A stretch of DNA of 64,000 nt from Palsa-89 sp963824345. Lineage in GTDB: Bacteria; Acidobacteriota; Terriglobia; Bryobacterales; Bryobacteraceae. A model generated the notes under the pieces. That model searched no databases and had not been told where the DNA came from. It saw only the letters and a list, made by a program, of their open reading frames with translations. The position numbers and the translations under genes were made by a program. The first letter of the stretch is position 1. Every line of letters begins with the position of its first letter. This document shows, one piece after another, positions 9,258 to 17,705 of the stretch. The DNA lies in NCBI GenBank assembly GCA_963824345.1, contig CAWGOZ010000023.1, positions 124,001 to 188,000 on the forward strand, given 5' to 3'.

Positions 9258-9512
9258 ATGTGCTTGGCGGTTCCCGGAAAGCTGTTGAGCGTTGAGGGCG
9301 AAGATCCTGCGTTCCGGGTTGGCAAGGTGGATTTCTGCGGCGTTAAGAAAACAGTCAACCTGGCCTTCACTCCCGATGTCCAGCCCGGCGAGTACTTGTT
9401 AGTCCATGTGGGCTTCGCCCTCACGCGCATCGATGAAGAAGAAGCGCACCGTACTTATCAATATTTGGCACAGATTGGCGCTTTAGCTGAAGAAGGGTTG
9501 GCGGCCCCGTGA
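9258..9512 (+). CDS. hypC: Hydrogenase maturation chaperone HypC
   Basis: An 84-residue chaperone that carries the Fe(CN)2CO unit with HypD and hands it to the hydrogenase large subunit. ATG 9258 is chosen so that Cys2 of M-C-L-A-V-P-G-K is at the N-terminus, as required for function; CAGGA lies upstream. A second conserved block, D-F-C-G-V-K-K, is near residue 35. It is the first gene of hypCDEAB-hyaABCD, and its stop overlaps the hypD start by four bases (GTGA). Confidence 0.95.
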   Translation: MCLAVPGKLLSVEGEDPAFRVGKVDFCGVKKTVNLAFTPDVQPGEYLLVHVGFALTRIDEEEAHRTYQYLAQIGALAEEGLAAP

Positions 9513-10609
9513 AGTACGTCGACGAGTATCGCGATCCTAAGATCGCGCTTGCAGTCGCCGGCGAGATCGCCCGCAAAGTGACCCGGCCCTGGGTGCTCAT
9601 GGAAGTGTGCGGTGGCCAGACGCACACGTTAATGCGTTACGGGATCGACGAACTGCTGCCGCGCGAAATCGAAATGGTGCATGGGCCGGGGTGCCCGGTG
9701 TGCGTCACTCCGCTCGAAATGGTGGATCGCGCTATCCGCATTGCCTCGCTTCCGGGTGTGATCTTCACTTCCTATGGCGACATGCTGCGCGTGCCCGGTT
9801 CCGAGTCGGATCTATTCCAAGCCAAAGCCAACGGCGCTGACGTTCGCGTGGTTTATTCACCCCTGGACGCGGTGAAGCTTGCGCGGGCAAATCCGGAGCG
9901 CCAGGTGGTTTTCTTCGGGGTCGGTTTTGAGACCACCGCGCCGGCCAACGGCATGGCGGTCTGGCAAGCCAAGCGCGAGGGCCTGACGAACTTTTCCATG
10001 CTGGTCTCGCATGTTTTGGTGCCGCCCGCCATGCGACTGATTTTGAGGTCGCCCTCCAATCGGGTGCAGGGTTTCATCGCACCGGGCCACGTTTGCACCG
10101 TGATGGGCTGCCGCGAGTATGAAGTTCTGGTGTCGGAATTCCACGTGCCGATGGTGGTCGGCGGATTTGAGCCGCTGGATCTCTTGGAATCGATTTCGAT
10201 GCTCGTATCGCAGCTCGAAGAAGGGCGCGCCGAGGTGGAAAATCAATACGCGCGGTCTGTAAATCAGGAAGGCAACCTGCCCGCGCAAAACATCCTGCGC
10301 GAGGTGTTCGAGGTTTCCGGCCGCCAGTGGCGCGGCATTGGGCCGATCGCCGACAGCGGATATCGGCTGCGCGCTGCCTATGCGGACTTCGACGCGGAGC
10401 GCGTTTTCGACGTGGGGGATTCGCACGCCGAGGAGCCCGCCGAATGCATCAGCGCGCTGGTCCTCCAAGGGTTGAAAAAGCCCCTGGATTGTCCTGCGTT
10501 CGGGAAGCGCTGCACGCCCATGACGCCGCTGGGCGCTCCCATGGTTTCCACCGAGGGCGCTTGCGCTGCTTACTACCAATACAGACGCCATGCCACCACT
10601 CATGCCTGA
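9509..10609 (+). CDS. hypD: Hydrogenase maturation iron-sulfur protein HypD
   Basis: A 366-residue scaffold on which the Fe(CN)2CO centre is assembled with HypC and HypE. Visible family motifs are C-G-G-Q-T-H (residue about 35), G-P-G-C-P-V-C-V-T-P, G-F-E-T-T-A-P, and the cluster-binding cysteines in P-G-H-V-C-T-V-M-G-C and the C-terminal G-K-R-C-T-P-M...E-G-A-C-A-A-Y-Y. Length is normal. The GTG start overlaps hypC; the end overlaps the hypE start region, indicating translational coupling. Confidence 0.95.
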   Translation: MKYVDEYRDPKIALAVAGEIARKVTRPWVLMEVCGGQTHTLMRYGIDELLPREIEMVHGPGCPVCVTPLEMVDRAIRIASLPGVIFTSYGDMLRVPGSESDLFQAKANGADVRVVYSPLDAVKLARANPERQVVFFGVGFETTAPANGMAVWQAKREGLTNFSMLVSHVLVPPAMRLILRSPSNRVQGFIAPGHVCTVMGCREYEVLVSEFHVPMVVGGFEPLDLLESISMLVSQLEEGRAEVENQYARSVNQEGNLPAQNILREVFEVSGRQWRGIGPIADSGYRLRAAYADFDAERVFDVGDSHAEEPAECISALVLQGLKKPLDCPAFGKRCTPMTPLGAPMVSTEGACAAYYQYRRHATTHA

Positions 10610-11672
10610 AGCCATCACCGAAACCGCTTCGTTCGTCTGCCCCTCCCCGCTCCAGCAGCGCGACCGCATCGTACTCGGACACGGCAGCGGCGGCCAGTTG
10701 AGCGCCGAGCTCTTGCGCGACGTCTTCCTGCCGCTTTTCTCGAACCCGGTGCTGGACCGGATGGACGACCAGGCGATTGTCGAAATCGGCGGAGCGCGCG
10801 TGGCCTTCACCACGGATTCGTTCGTGGTTCAGCCGCTGTTCTTTCCGGGCGGCGACATCGGATCGCTCGCTGTTCACGGCACCGTCAACGATCTAGCCAT
10901 GGGTGGCGCGCGGCCGCTGTTCCTGAGCGCGGGGTTCATCTTGGAAGAAGGTTTCTCAACGCAAGCGTTGCGCCGCATTGCATCATCGATGGCGGAAGCC
11001 GCGGCCGCTGCCGGGGTCGCCATCGTGACAGGGGATACGAAAGTGGTGGAGCGCGGCAAGGGCGACGGCCTGTTCATCAACACCACCGGAATCGGGATCG
11101 TGCCGGACGGAGTGCGTCTCTCGGCCAGCCAAGCCAGGCCGGGTGACCGCGTGATGTTAAGCGGAGCCGTCGGCGATCATGGCATCGCGATTCTGGCCAA
11201 GCGCGAAGGGCTCGAGTTCGAGACCGAAATTCTAAGCGATTCGGCTCCTCTGCATCGGTTGGTTGCGGCCATGCTCGGTGCGCCCGCCGCCGCAGACGCG
11301 ATCCGGTGTCTGCGCGATCCCACGCGGGGCGGCGTATCCAGTGCGCTCAACGAGATCGCAGCGCAATCGCGAGTGAGCATCCAGATCGAGGAGACCAGCA
11401 TCCCGGTTCGGGACCAAGTGAGGGGCGCGTGCGAGTTGCTGGGTCTGGATCCGCTCTATGTCGCCAACGAGGGTAAATTGTTGGCCATCGTGGCCCCGGA
11501 AGCGGCTAATGAAATCCTGGCTGCGATGCGCCGCGATCCGCTGGGCCGGGAGGCTGTGATCATTGGGACCGTTGGAAGTGAAAGTACGGGATTGGTAACC
11601 ATGCGGACCGCGTTCGGATCCACCCGAATCGTCGACATGCTGGCCGGCGAACAATTGCCGAGGATTTGTTGA
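10590..11672 (+). CDS. hypE: Hydrogenase maturation protein HypE (thiocyanate/cyanide-forming)
   Basis: A PurM-like ATPase of about 360 residues. It dehydrates the carbamoyl group placed by HypF on its C-terminal cysteine to give the cyanide ligand. The essential C-terminal P-R-I-C is intact. The N-terminal G-H-G-S-G-G and D-D-Q-A nucleotide/metal motifs are visible. A second ATG at 10602 is an alternative start. HypF, its obligate partner, is not found in this window, so it must lie elsewhere in the genome. The stop overlaps hypA by one base (TGATG). Confidence 0.94.
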   Translation: MPPLMPEAITETASFVCPSPLQQRDRIVLGHGSGGQLSAELLRDVFLPLFSNPVLDRMDDQAIVEIGGARVAFTTDSFVVQPLFFPGGDIGSLAVHGTVNDLAMGGARPLFLSAGFILEEGFSTQALRRIASSMAEAAAAAGVAIVTGDTKVVERGKGDGLFINTTGIGIVPDGVRLSASQARPGDRVMLSGAVGDHGIAILAKREGLEFETEILSDSAPLHRLVAAMLGAPAAADAIRCLRDPTRGGVSSALNEIAAQSRVSIQIEETSIPVRDQVRGACELLGLDPLYVANEGKLLAIVAPEAANEILAAMRRDPLGREAVIIGTVGSESTGLVTMRTAFGSTRIVDMLAGEQLPRIC

Positions 11673-11974
11673 TGCACGAAATGGGTATCGCGAGTTCGAT
11701 ACTGGAAGCCGTCTCGAAGGAAGCGCGGCTTTATCCCGGACAGCGGCCCGCCAAGGTTGGAGTCCGGATTGGCGAGTACGCGGGCGTGGATACCGAATCG
11801 TTGCGATTTTGCTTTGAAACCCTGGCTGATGGCTTGGAACTCGACATCGAGTGGCGCGCCGGTAGCGACGAACTCAAGCTGGCATATCTCGAACTGGAAG
11901 AGGTGGCGGATGAAGTTGGCGATCGAGAAGAAGGTTCTGACCGAGAACGATCGGATTGCGGCGCGCCTGCGTAA
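11672..11974 (+). CDS. hypA: HypA-like nickel chaperone lacking the zinc finger
   Basis: It begins M-H-E-M-G-I-A, with the His2 nickel ligand, and the G-x-x-A-G-V-D-x-x-S-L-R-F-C-F-E block of HypA. In ordinary HypA a zinc loop with two CxxC pairs follows. Here the chain goes from L-E-L-D-I-E-W directly to the final strand segment D-E-L-K-L-A-Y-L-E-L-E-E, with no CxxC at all. The compact core is about 82 residues; the remaining 20 or so come from reading into the hypB start region (65-base overlap with hypB). Nickel delivery is still likely through His2, but zinc-dependent structure is absent. Confidence 0.8.
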   Translation: MHEMGIASSILEAVSKEARLYPGQRPAKVGVRIGEYAGVDTESLRFCFETLADGLELDIEWRAGSDELKLAYLELEEVADEVGDREEGSDRERSDCGAPA

Positions 11975-12587
11975 TGCGTTGCGCGGCAGTGGCACGCTGG
12001 CAGTGAATTTGATCAGTTCGCCCGGCTCCGGCAAAACCACGCTGCTCGAAAAGACTCTGGAATTGCTGCCGGCTGGGACCAAGGCCGCCGTTCTCACGGG
12101 CGACATTCAGACCGACAACGACGCGCGGCGCCTGGCGCGCTACGGTTACCCTGTCCGCCAGATCACCACCGCCGGCGCATGTCATCTGGATGCGCGGATG
12201 GTGGAGAATCATTTGGCCGATTGGCTCGCTAAGGGGCTGGATCTGCTGCTGATCGAAAATGTCGGCAACCTGGTCTGCCCCACCAGCTACGATCTGGGGG
12301 AAGACGCGAAAATCGTGCTGCTCAGCGTCACCGAAGGCGAAGATAAGCCGCTGAAGTACCCGGGCATCTTTCGTAAAGCCGAGCTGATGATATTGAACAA
12401 GATCGATCTGCTGCCTTACGTTCCGTTCGATCCCGCGCTGGCGCTGGAGAACGCGCGCCGCATCCATCCCGGCATCGAGATTATCGAAATATCCTGCACC
12501 ACCGAAGTTGGTTTGTCGCAGTGGCTCGCGTGGCTGACTAGCCGCGCGGCGAAGAAAGCCGAGGAGGTTGGCCATGCCGTTGTCTAA
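11910..12587 (+). CDS. hypB: Hydrogenase nickel-insertion GTPase HypB
   Basis: A 225-residue SIMIBI GTPase that works with HypA to insert nickel. The P-loop S-S-P-G-S-G-K-T-T is at 36-44; the metal-binding G-A-C-H-L-D motif, the switch region around I-E-N-V-G-N-L-V-C-P and the N-K-I-D guanine motif are present. ATG 11910 gives M-K-L-A-I-E-K-K-V-L, the typical family start. There is no His-rich or CxxCGC nickel-storage N-terminus. It overlaps hypA by 65 bases and hyaA by 14 bases. Confidence 0.94.
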   Translation: MKLAIEKKVLTENDRIAARLRNALRGSGTLAVNLISSPGSGKTTLLEKTLELLPAGTKAAVLTGDIQTDNDARRLARYGYPVRQITTAGACHLDARMVENHLADWLAKGLDLLLIENVGNLVCPTSYDLGEDAKIVLLSVTEGEDKPLKYPGIFRKAELMILNKIDLLPYVPFDPALALENARRIHPGIEIIEISCTTEVGLSQWLAWLTSRAAKKAEEVGHAVV

Positions 12588-13695
12588 TATTTCGTCACCT
12601 GAAACTGACGTAAGCACCGTGCTGGCGCGGAGAGGCATCTCGCGCAGGCAGCTGGTGAAATTTTGCAGCGCCATGCTGGCCACGCTCGCGCTTCCGGACC
12701 GGTACCTGGCTCAGGTGGTGAAAGCGGTGGGAAGCGCCCGCAAGCCAGTCCTGCTCTGGTTGCAGTTTCAAGACTGCACCGGCTGCTCGGAATCGATGCT
12801 CCGCTCCAGCCATCCCGATGTCGCCGAGGTTGTGCTCGAACTGCTTTCGTGGGAATACCACGAGGTGATTATGGCAGGAGCGGGCCAGCAGGCCGACGCG
12901 GTGTTGGATCGCGTGATCAAGGAAGACCAAGGCAAGTACCTGGCGGTGGTGGAAGGCGCGATTCCGACCGGCGAAGGCTTCTGCACCATCGGCGGGCGCA
13001 ACGCGCTGGAGATCGCCGAAAAGGTTTGCCGCAACGCCGCGGCCACCATCGCCGTGGGCGCCTGCGCGTTTGATGGCGGGCTGGTGCGCTCGGCTCCGAA
13101 TCCCACCGGCGCGCTGGGCGTTCACGAAGCACTGCCGGGCGTCAAAGTCATGAATATGGCGGGTTGTCCTCACAATCCCGCCAACACGGCGGCGGCGCTG
13201 GTGCACTATCTGACCTTCAACGATCTGCCGGCCCTGGATCAGTACAACCGGCCGCTGTTCGCCTACGGCCGCATCATTCACGACCAGTGCGAGCGGCGGG
13301 CGCATTACGACGCCGGACGCTTCGTGGTCGATTGGGGTGACGAGGGGCATCGCAAAGGCTGGTGCCTTTACAAGATGGGCTGCAAGGGCCCAGCGGCTAC
13401 CTTTAACTGCCCGGTGGTGGGATGGAACGACCATACCAGTTGGCCGATCCGTGCCGGTCACGGCTGCATCGCCTGTGCTTCGCCGCGCTTCTGGGATCAC
13501 ATGTCGCCGTTCTACGACCGGCTGCCGAACGTTCCCGGATTTGGAGTGGAGGTGAGCGCGGGCGAAATCGGTCTCGGGCTGGTGGGCGCGACTTTGGCCG
13601 GCGTCACGGCGCACGGTCTGGTCCAGTTGATCAAGCCCGCTCCCCAGCCGGCGCGGCCGAAACCGGACGAAGCAGACACGCGAAGGGAGAACTAA
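12574..13695 (+). CDS. hyaA: [NiFe] hydrogenase small subunit, Tat-exported, membrane-anchored
   Basis: The electron-transfer subunit of a group 1 uptake hydrogenase, 373 residues. GAGGAGGT lies just before ATG 12574. The Tat motif S-R-R-Q-L-V-K-F is at 23-30 and carries the large subunit across in piggyback. Proximal cluster cysteines start at C68 and C71 (D-C-T-G-C-S-E), with G-A-C-A-F-D-G-G and A-G-C-P-H-N-P downstream; the two extra cysteines of O2-tolerant group 1d enzymes are absent. Distal and medial cluster residues are in C-K-G-P-A-A-T-F-N-C and H-G-C-I-A-C. A C-terminal membrane helix (about 327-349) anchors it to cytochrome b. Confidence 0.94.
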   Translation: MPLSNISSPETDVSTVLARRGISRRQLVKFCSAMLATLALPDRYLAQVVKAVGSARKPVLLWLQFQDCTGCSESMLRSSHPDVAEVVLELLSWEYHEVIMAGAGQQADAVLDRVIKEDQGKYLAVVEGAIPTGEGFCTIGGRNALEIAEKVCRNAAATIAVGACAFDGGLVRSAPNPTGALGVHEALPGVKVMNMAGCPHNPANTAAALVHYLTFNDLPALDQYNRPLFAYGRIIHDQCERRAHYDAGRFVVDWGDEGHRKGWCLYKMGCKGPAATFNCPVVGWNDHTSWPIRAGHGCIACASPRFWDHMSPFYDRLPNVPGFGVEVSAGEIGLGLVGATLAGVTAHGLVQLIKPAPQPARPKPDEADTRREN

Positions 13696-13696
13696 C

Positions 13697-15406
13697 ATGG
13701 CACGCATGGTTGTGGACCCCGTCACCCGCATCGAAGGCCACCTGCGAATCGAAGCTCAAGTGGACGGCGGAAAGATATCGGACGCCTGGAGCGCGGGCAC
13801 GATGTTTCGCGGCATTGAATTGATCCTGCAAAAGCGCGATCCGCGCGAGGCCTGGATCTGGGCGCAGCGCATTTGCGGTGTTTGCACCATGGTCCACGCT
13901 CTGGCGAGTGTCCGCGCGGTGGAAGACGCGCTGCAGATCGAGGTGCCGGAAAACGCTCGCATCGTCCGCGATCTGATCGCAGGATCGCAGATGATTCATG
14001 ATCACGTGGTTCATTTTTATCATCTGCATGCGCTCGATTGGGTGGATGTCACGGTAGCGCTGAAAGCCGATCCGGCCAAAACTTCGCAACTGGCACAGTC
14101 CATATCGGATTACGAGAAATCCAGCGCCGTTTACTTCAAAGGCGTACAGGATCGGGTGAAGGCATTGGTCGATAGCGGTCAGCTCAGCCTGTTTACCAGC
14201 GGCTACTGGGGACACCCGGCGTATCACTTGCCGCCCGAAGCCAACCTGCTGGCCGTGGCGCACTACCTGGAAGCGCTCGCCTGGCAGAAGGACTTCATTC
14301 GCATCCACGCGGTGCTGGGCGGAAAAAATCCCCATCCGCAAACTTTCCTGGTGGGCGGAATGTCGACCGCCATGGATCCGAATGAGCCGTTCGCGGTGAT
14401 TAATCCGGAGCGAATCGGGTTCCTCAGGGAACTGGTCCGCGGAGCGCGAAAGTTCGTCGAGCAGGTTTATGTTCCCGACGTTCTAGCGGTGGCCGGCTTC
14501 TATAAGGACTGGTTCGCACTCGGCGAGGGCGTGGGAAATTTCCTGTCCTACGGCGACTATTCGTCCATCAACCAGAACGATGCGAGCACGTTCCTGTTCC
14601 CGAGAGGAATCGTCCTGGGCCGCGATCTCACCAAGGTCCATCCGGTGGATCAGGCGCAGATCACCGAGTCCGTCAGCCACGCCTGGTATGACTACTCGGA
14701 CGGCGACAAGCCTAAGCATCCCTATGACGGCGAGACCAATCCCAAGTATTCGGGACCGAAGCCGCCGTACGAATTTCTGGACGTCGACAAGAAGTACTCG
14801 TGGTTGAAGTCGCCCCGATACCAAGGCCAGCCCATGGAAGTGGGGCCCTTGGCGCGGATGGTGGTGGGCTATGCCGCCGGACAAAAGGATATCAAGGCAG
14901 CCGTCGACGGCGTACTGAAGCACTTCAACGCTCCGCCCTCGGTTCTGTTCTCCACGTTGGGCCGGGTGGCGGCGCGGGCGATCGAGGCTCAGCTGATGAC
15001 CGTGCGTCTGGAGCAGTGGGTCGACCAACTGGATTCCAATCTGGCCCATGGCCAGGTAGCGATCTGCAACACCACGAAATGGGACCCCAGCACTTGGCCC
15101 GCGCACAGCCGCGGATTCGGATGGCACGAGGCGCCGCGCGGCTCGCTCGGCCATTGGGTGGAGATCGAAGGGAAGGCGATCAAGAATTATCAGGCCGTCG
15201 TCCCCACTACCTGGAACGCGGGGCCGCGAGATGCACAGGGACAACGCGGCCCCTACGAGGCGGCGCTCATCAAGACACCAATCGCCGATCCCAACCGGCC
15301 GCTCGAGGTTCTGCGTACCATTCATTCTTTTGATCCCTGCATTGCATGCGCGGTGCATGTGGTGGATGCCCAGGGCCGCGATTATTCGGTACTCAAGGCC
15401 GGCTAG
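13697..15406 (+). CDS. hyaB: [NiFe] hydrogenase large subunit
   Basis: The catalytic subunit, 569 residues, which oxidises H2 at the Ni-Fe centre on the periplasmic side. Nickel ligands are in R-I-C-G-V-C (C60, C63) and D-P-C-I-A-C-A-V-H (C548, C551). A 15-residue tail follows His554 and would be removed by the HyaD protease after nickel insertion. A clear GGGAG lies upstream of ATG 13697. The order small-large-cytochrome b-protease is the standard group 1 arrangement. Subgroup cannot be fixed by eye. Confidence 0.95.
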   Translation: MARMVVDPVTRIEGHLRIEAQVDGGKISDAWSAGTMFRGIELILQKRDPREAWIWAQRICGVCTMVHALASVRAVEDALQIEVPENARIVRDLIAGSQMIHDHVVHFYHLHALDWVDVTVALKADPAKTSQLAQSISDYEKSSAVYFKGVQDRVKALVDSGQLSLFTSGYWGHPAYHLPPEANLLAVAHYLEALAWQKDFIRIHAVLGGKNPHPQTFLVGGMSTAMDPNEPFAVINPERIGFLRELVRGARKFVEQVYVPDVLAVAGFYKDWFALGEGVGNFLSYGDYSSINQNDASTFLFPRGIVLGRDLTKVHPVDQAQITESVSHAWYDYSDGDKPKHPYDGETNPKYSGPKPPYEFLDVDKKYSWLKSPRYQGQPMEVGPLARMVVGYAAGQKDIKAAVDGVLKHFNAPPSVLFSTLGRVAARAIEAQLMTVRLEQWVDQLDSNLAHGQVAICNTTKWDPSTWPAHSRGFGWHEAPRGSLGHWVEIEGKAIKNYQAVVPTTWNAGPRDAQGQRGPYEAALIKTPIADPNRPLEVLRTIHSFDPCIACAVHVVDAQGRDYSVLKAG

Positions 15407-15418
15407 GAGGAAGTCATC

Positions 15419-16126
15419 ATGGCCACTGAACGAACCTATCCGGGCCAATTCGGTCCCGTCGCACCCGTGTACGTGTGGCAATATCCGCTCCGCCTGGTTC
15501 ATTGGGGTCTCGTGATTTCGATCGGAGTTCTTTCCGTCACCGGCTATTACATCCACGACCCGTACATCATCGGACAGACCCAACATCCGTTCCTGATGGG
15601 CTGGTTCCGCTTCGTCCATGAAGTGTTCGGGATGATCTTCCTGTCTCTGTTCCTGCTGCGCGTGTATCTCTTCTTTGGCGGCAACAAGTGGGAGGGCTGG
15701 CGGCAGTTCATACCGCTCAGCAAGGACAGATTTAACGAAATGTGGCAGGTATTCAGGTTTTATGCCTTCTTGCGCCCAACGCCCATCTCGAAGATCGGGC
15801 ACAACCAGATGGCCGCGCTCTCCTACGTCGGGATCTACTCGCTGGCGTTGGTCGAAATAGTCACCGGCCTGGTGATGTACCAGCGGTTGCTCGACAACGC
15901 TTTTCTCCGTTTCCTGGTGGGATGGATTCCCCGCTTCATCAGTCTCCAAAACCTGCGTCTCATTCACTTCTTTGCGATGTACGTGTTTGTCGCCTTTGGC
16001 ATTATTCACGTGTATCTGTGCTTGCTGGTATCGCGGGTGGAAACACGCGGCCTGATGGACAGCATGTTTATCGGTTATAAGGTAATTCCGGTAAATGAGA
16101 TCGAAAAAGAAGCGGCCCACAAATGA
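15419..16126 (+). CDS. hyaC: Hydrogenase cytochrome b subunit
   Basis: A 235-residue integral membrane di-heme cytochrome b that passes electrons from the small subunit to quinone. Four membrane segments are visible, with heme-ligand histidines in R-L-V-H-W, R-F-V-H-E and the late L-I-H-F-F-A-M-Y-V-F-V-A-F-G-I-I-H. AGGAGGA precedes ATG 15419. It closes the circuit from H2 to the quinone pool, which the NapC-like protein at 24.2 kb could also tap. Confidence 0.93.
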   Translation: MATERTYPGQFGPVAPVYVWQYPLRLVHWGLVISIGVLSVTGYYIHDPYIIGQTQHPFLMGWFRFVHEVFGMIFLSLFLLRVYLFFGGNKWEGWRQFIPLSKDRFNEMWQVFRFYAFLRPTPISKIGHNQMAALSYVGIYSLALVEIVTGLVMYQRLLDNAFLRFLVGWIPRFISLQNLRLIHFFAMYVFVAFGIIHVYLCLLVSRVETRGLMDSMFIGYKVIPVNEIEKEAAHK

Positions 16127-16133
16127 TGTCAAC

Positions 16134-16619
16134 ATGACCAAGACGCTGGTGCTCGGCTTGGGCAACCTGGTTCACTCCGACGATGGACTCGGAGTCCACG
16201 CCATCCAAAACTTGGCAAACGATCCCCGCATTCCCTGCGATGTGGTCCTGCTGGACGGAGGTACGCAGGGATTGAGCCTGCTGCCGCATATCTGCCCGTT
16301 CCAGCGGCTTTTGGTGATCGACGCGCTGGACGTCGGTGAAGCGCCTGGGTCGCTGCTGCGAGTGGAAGGGGAAGCCCTAAAGAACTTGCCCGGCAAAGCG
16401 AGTGTTCATCAACTCGGATTCGCGGACCTAATGGTGGCACTGGAACTGTTGGGAGAATTGCCCCAGGAAATCGTTCTGATTGGCGTGCAGCCTCTGTCGA
16501 CGGAATGGGGAATCGAAGTCACCCCGTTGGTTCAGAAGGCGCTCGACCGTCTGCCGGACCTGGTGCTGGAGCAGCTACTTCTTTGGGCGCATTCCGGCTT
16601 TCTTCCGAAAACGGCCTGA
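16134..16619 (+). CDS. hyaD: Hydrogenase maturation protease
   Basis: A 161-residue endopeptidase that trims the large-subunit C-terminal tail once nickel is bound. The start at 16134 gives M-T-K-T-L-V-L-G-L-G-N, with the S-D-D-G-L-G motif at 15-20 carrying the first metal ligand, L-V-I-D-A-L-D-V-G near residue 60 and the His in S-V-H-Q-L-G near residue 90. These are the three nickel-sensing positions of the HyaD/HybD family. It is the last gene of the hydrogenase operon. Confidence 0.93.
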   Translation: MTKTLVLGLGNLVHSDDGLGVHAIQNLANDPRIPCDVVLLDGGTQGLSLLPHICPFQRLLVIDALDVGEAPGSLLRVEGEALKNLPGKASVHQLGFADLMVALELLGELPQEIVLIGVQPLSTEWGIEVTPLVQKALDRLPDLVLEQLLLWAHSGFLPKTA

Positions 16620-16632
16620 GTGAAATCACTCA
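16617..16632. promoter_or_regulatory. 16-base palindrome at the hyaD stop
   Basis: Perfect 7-base arms TGAGTGA and TCACTCA with a 2-base AA spacer start on the hyaD stop codon. No T-run follows, so a Rho-independent terminator is unlikely; a dimeric protein site or weak hairpin is more probable. Confidence 0.3.
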
Positions 16633-16749
16633 ACCCGCAAGGCTTTGAAGTACTACTGACCTCAAACTAATTTCGCTTCAATGACTTGCAAGTCCGCTCT
16701 TTGGCCAGACGAATGCCTCCGTCCTTAGCGAAGGTTCTGAGAGGACGAC

Positions 16750-17705
16750 ATGCCAAAGATTCTAAAGCTTGCATCGCTAGCGCTCGCGTGGCCCCTGCTT
16801 ACTTGGGCACAGACTACAACGCCCGCGGGCATGCCCGTGCAGATGACATTGACCATTGGTCACCACTACGGACATGCAGCGCCGCTGCTCACGCCAGATG
16901 ACCTGACCATTACCCAGAATTACGAGCCGCTATCAATCACGAATGTGGCGCCGCTCCGCGGCGACCGCGCTGGACTTGAACTATTCCTGCTGGTGGATAA
17001 CTGCTCGAATTGCGAGCCCGGCTCGAACTTCCAGGAGCTAAGCCACTTCATCGGTTCTCAGCCGCCCACAACCACCGTCGGGGTCGCGTACATACTGAAT
17101 GGACGCCTGCAGGTGGCCGAAAATCCGACCACGGATCACGCACGCGTCGTCAGGGCCTTGAGCACTCCGGAGGGGAATAAACCCGCCAGTCCGTTCGTCG
17201 CGCTGGCGGACCTGATCCGGGGCTGGCCACAAACCGCGTCGCGGCGCGTGGTGCTGATGATCTCTAATGGGATCAATCCGGCAGCGGCCGACAAGTATCA
17301 AGATTCGTCCGCGCGGAAGCAGCGCTCGAGGCGGCCGAACGCGCGGGCGTCACCGTCTTCGTCATCTATCATCCGAGCGCCGATTATCTGACCACCGATT
17401 CTTCCAGGCTCTATGCAGGACAGGTTCAGCTCGCGCACGTTGCGGATGAAACCGGCGGCGAGGCCTATTTCCTGGGCTTCGGACCGTTGCCTTCGCTCGG
17501 ACCCTTCCTGGCGGATCTGGCGGACCATCTTGCCAATCAGTACCTGGTAGAGTTTCGGGCGAAGCCCGCTGAAGGGTCCGGCGCGCTCGATCGAATAACC
17601 GTCAAAAGCAAGATCGCCGATCTCGACGTGATGGTGCCGGACAAAGTTTGGGTTCCAGGTACGAAATCCGTGTCGCCGGAAGCCCCCGGTGAGGCGCGGC
17701 CGTGA
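16750..17705 (+). pseudogene. VWFA-type exported protein, frameshifted
   Basis: Starts with a signal peptide (hydrophobic run ending L-L-T-W-A-Q) and continues as an acidobacterial VWFA-related protein: L-F-L-L-V-D-N-C-S-N takes the place of a metal-site segment and R-V-V-L-M-I-S-N-G-I is a core strand. The frame breaks near 17303. Adding one base there (for example T2 to T3) joins it to a frame reading F-V-R-A-E-A-A-L-E-A-A-E-R-A-G and onward to the stop at 17703-17705, restoring about 318 residues. GAGAGGAC precedes the start. The stop overlaps the GTG of the DevC-like gene, suggesting one operon. The break is a true lesion or a sequencing error. Confidence 0.7.

Noticed and set aside
11910..11974. 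hypA/hypB overlap as evidence of a frameshifted zinc finger
   Set aside because: No other frame in 11850-11910 encodes CxxC pairs, so the zinc finger is absent and not merely out of frame.
14483..16165. Long open frame antisense to hyaB-hyaC (560 codons)
   Set aside because: It mirrors strongly conserved hydrogenase genes on the other strand, is rich in His/Arg/Gln as shadow frames in GC-rich DNA are, and has no recognisable domain.
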